Positions 13,003-14,023 of a stretch of DNA of 14,023 nucleotides are shown one piece after another (positions within the stretch are counted from its first letter, which is position 1; each line of letters starts with the position of its first letter). The notes under the pieces are model-generated. The model searched no databases. It was given only the letters and a program-made list of their open reading frames with translations, and was not told the origin of the DNA. This DNA is from Actinomycetes bacterium (lineage in GTDB: Bacteria > Actinomycetota > Actinomycetes > Propionibacteriales > Propionibacteriaceae). The stretch is taken from assembly GCA_023432725.1 (NCBI GenBank), contig JAEYUH010000223.1, forward strand, positions 1 through 14,023. Reading direction: 5' to 3'. Position numbers and translations under genes: made by a program.

Positions 13003-14023
13003 TGGGCGTCGAACCGCTCGCGGTCGACCAGCACCGCCAGGACGCGGTCATTGGTCGCCGGATCCGCCAGGGTGATCCGAACCCCGTCCGGCTGGTAGCC
13101 GCGGACCAGGATGTCGGCGGCGTCGAAGGCGGTCAGCAATTGCTCGCGGAGCCGCTCCCCTGCGCGCAGCCAGAAGAAGTTGGCGGCGCTGTCCGGGACG
13201 CTCCAGCCCGCCGCGCGGACCGCGGAGATCACCCGGGCCCGCTCTGCCACCACGCGGGACGCCCGGGCGGCCACCTCGTCGGCGGCGGCCAGAGCGGCAA
13301 TGCCCGCGGCCTGCGCGACGCCGCTGACGCCGAACGGGATCGCGGTGCGGCGCAGGGCCTCGGCGACCGGCGGATGCGCCACGGCGTAGCCGACCCGCAG
13401 CCCGGCCAGCCCCCATGCCTTGGACAGCGTCCGCAGCAGGCACAGGTTGGGGTGCGCGGCCAGGAGCTCGAGTGACGCCCTGCCGGAGGGATCGTCGGTG
13501 TACTCGACGTAGGCCTCGTCGAGTACGACCAGCACCTCGCGGGGTACCTCCGCGAGGAAGCCCGCCACCTCGTCGACGGTGAGCAGGGCCCCGGTGGGGT
13601 TGTTCGGCGAGCAGAGCAGGATCAGCCGGGTGCGGTCCGTGACGGCCGCGAGCATCCCGGGCAGGTCGTGCCGCTCGTCCGGCAGCAGCGGCACCCGGAC
13701 TGCGGTAGCCCCCGCCAGCGCGACGAGGATCGGGTAGGCCTCGAAGGAGCGCCAGGCGAAGACCACCTCGTCGCCGGCCTCGCAGAAGGCGGTGATCGCC
13801 TGCTGCAGTACCGACACGCTGCCGGCCCCGACCGCCACCTGCTCGACCTCGGCACCGACGTGGCGGGCGAGCGCGGCCCGCAGCCCGTCCGCCCCCATGT
13901 CGGGGTAGCGGTTGGCGCGGGCGGCGTGCGCGGTGATCGCGTCGATCACCCCGGGCAGCGGGGGGTCGTGACTCTCGTTCGAGGCGAGCGGGGCGGTGGT
14001 GGCCGAGGCCGCGCGTCGACCGG
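12999..14023 (-). CDS. pat: Aromatic/histidinol-phosphate aminotransferase (Pat/HisC family), 5' end cut by window edge
   Basis: This is a fold-type I PLP aminotransferase fragment of 340 residues; the coding frame continues through the right edge, since APLASNESHDPPLPGVIDAI, the conserved N-terminal substrate-binding region, is encoded at about 13937-13996. A GTG at 13949 is therefore internal, not the start. Visible motifs are ANRYPDMG, AVGAGSVSVLQQA, GDEVVFAWRSFEAYP, SPNNPTG, VLDEAYVEY, and LSKAWGLAGLRVGY with the PLP lysine at 13419-13421, then ANFFWLRAG near the end. The GSVS and WRSFEAYP segments resemble mycobacterial Pat (aromatic amino acid aminotransferase, Rv3772) more than biosynthetic HisC, and no his genes are adjacent. 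HisC activity remains possible. Its stop overlaps the YitT-family start (GTGA). Confidence 0.88.
   Translation of the reverse strand, partial: GRRAASATTAPLASNESHDPPLPGVIDAITAHAARANRYPDMGADGLRAALARHVGAEVEQVAVGAGSVSVLQQAITAFCEAGDEVVFAWRSFEAYPILVALAGATAVRVPLLPDERHDLPGMLAAVTDRTRLILLCSPNNPTGALLTVDEVAGFLAEVPREVLVVLDEAYVEYTDDPSGRASLELLAAHPNLCLLRTLSKAWGLAGLRVGYAVAHPPVAEALRRTAIPFGVSGVAQAAGIAALAAADEVAARASRVVAERARVISAVRAAGWSVPDSAANFFWLRAGERLREQLLTAFDAADILVRGYQPDGVRITLADPATNDRVLAVLVDRERFDAQ

Noticed and set aside
13947..13949. GTG as the start of the aminotransferase
   Set aside because: Upstream codons to the window edge stay in frame and encode the conserved LASNES region of the family, so this GTG is internal.
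1..14023. Mobile elements, CRISPR arrays, tRNA or phage genes
   Set aside because: I saw no transposase or integrase motif, direct repeat array, tRNA-like fold or composition break; the content is conserved chromosomal genes throughout.

Overview
This window is a high-GC chromosomal segment from an actinomycete (Actinomycetota). The evidence is the strongly GC-rich third codon positions, the use of GTG as well as ATG starts, and a gene set restricted to or typical of that phylum: a GarA/OdhI-type FHA protein, FtsR-like and ResR-like MerR regulators, and a PgsA2-like phosphotransferase. Propionibacteriales is plausible but not proven by anything I can see. Every supported gene is on the minus strand, so transcription runs from high to low coordinates. 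Thirteen genes are assigned. Two are cut by the window edges: an aromatic/histidinol-phosphate aminotransferase at the right (its 5' end is missing) and a YihY/BrkB membrane protein at the left (its 3' end is missing).

In the order of transcription, region one (14023 to about 11829) holds the aminotransferase, a YitT-family membrane protein coupled to it by a GTGA overlap, and an unrecognised small membrane protein. Region two (11723 to 9208) is thrS followed, with an ATGA overlap, by a HIT-family protein resembling mycobacterial Ap4A phosphorylase (Rv2613c). Region three (9187 to 6673) is a CDP-alcohol phosphotransferase of PgsA2 type, then a DUF881 protein, a small basic membrane protein (Sbp) and a second DUF881 protein, all overlapping or closely spaced. 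Region four (6600 to 1) is gcvH, garA with an N-terminal zinc ribbon, an FtsR-like MerR regulator, a bifunctional-nuclease-family (DUF151) protein, a ResR-like MerR regulator, gcvP and yihY.

Regions three and four match the gene order of the Mycobacterium tuberculosis Rv1822 to Rv1832 locus, as recalled from established knowledge. Region two matches the Rv2614c-Rv2613c pair. The window therefore joins two loci that are separate in mycobacteria. The genes link glycine cleavage (gcvH, gcvP; no gcvT here), 2-oxoglutarate/nitrogen control by GarA, cell-division and growth control (FtsR, ResR, and the DUF881-Sbp set that in Firmicutes sits beside ftsA-ftsZ), phospholipid synthesis, and threonyl-tRNA synthesis with clearance of its Ap4A by-product.

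The packing is tight: overlaps occur at pat/yitT, thrS/HIT, pgsA/DUF881, sbp/DUF881 and garA/ftsR. The only gaps above 100 bases are upstream of the ResR-like gene (149 bases, with the best promoter in the window) and upstream of thrS (105 bases). I see no tRNA, rRNA, CRISPR array, insertion sequence or phage gene. This is largely conserved chromosomal content. The parts that remain biologically obscure are the DUF881-Sbp-DUF881 set, the nuclease between two MerR regulators, the zinc-ribbon form of GarA, and the orphan membrane protein.
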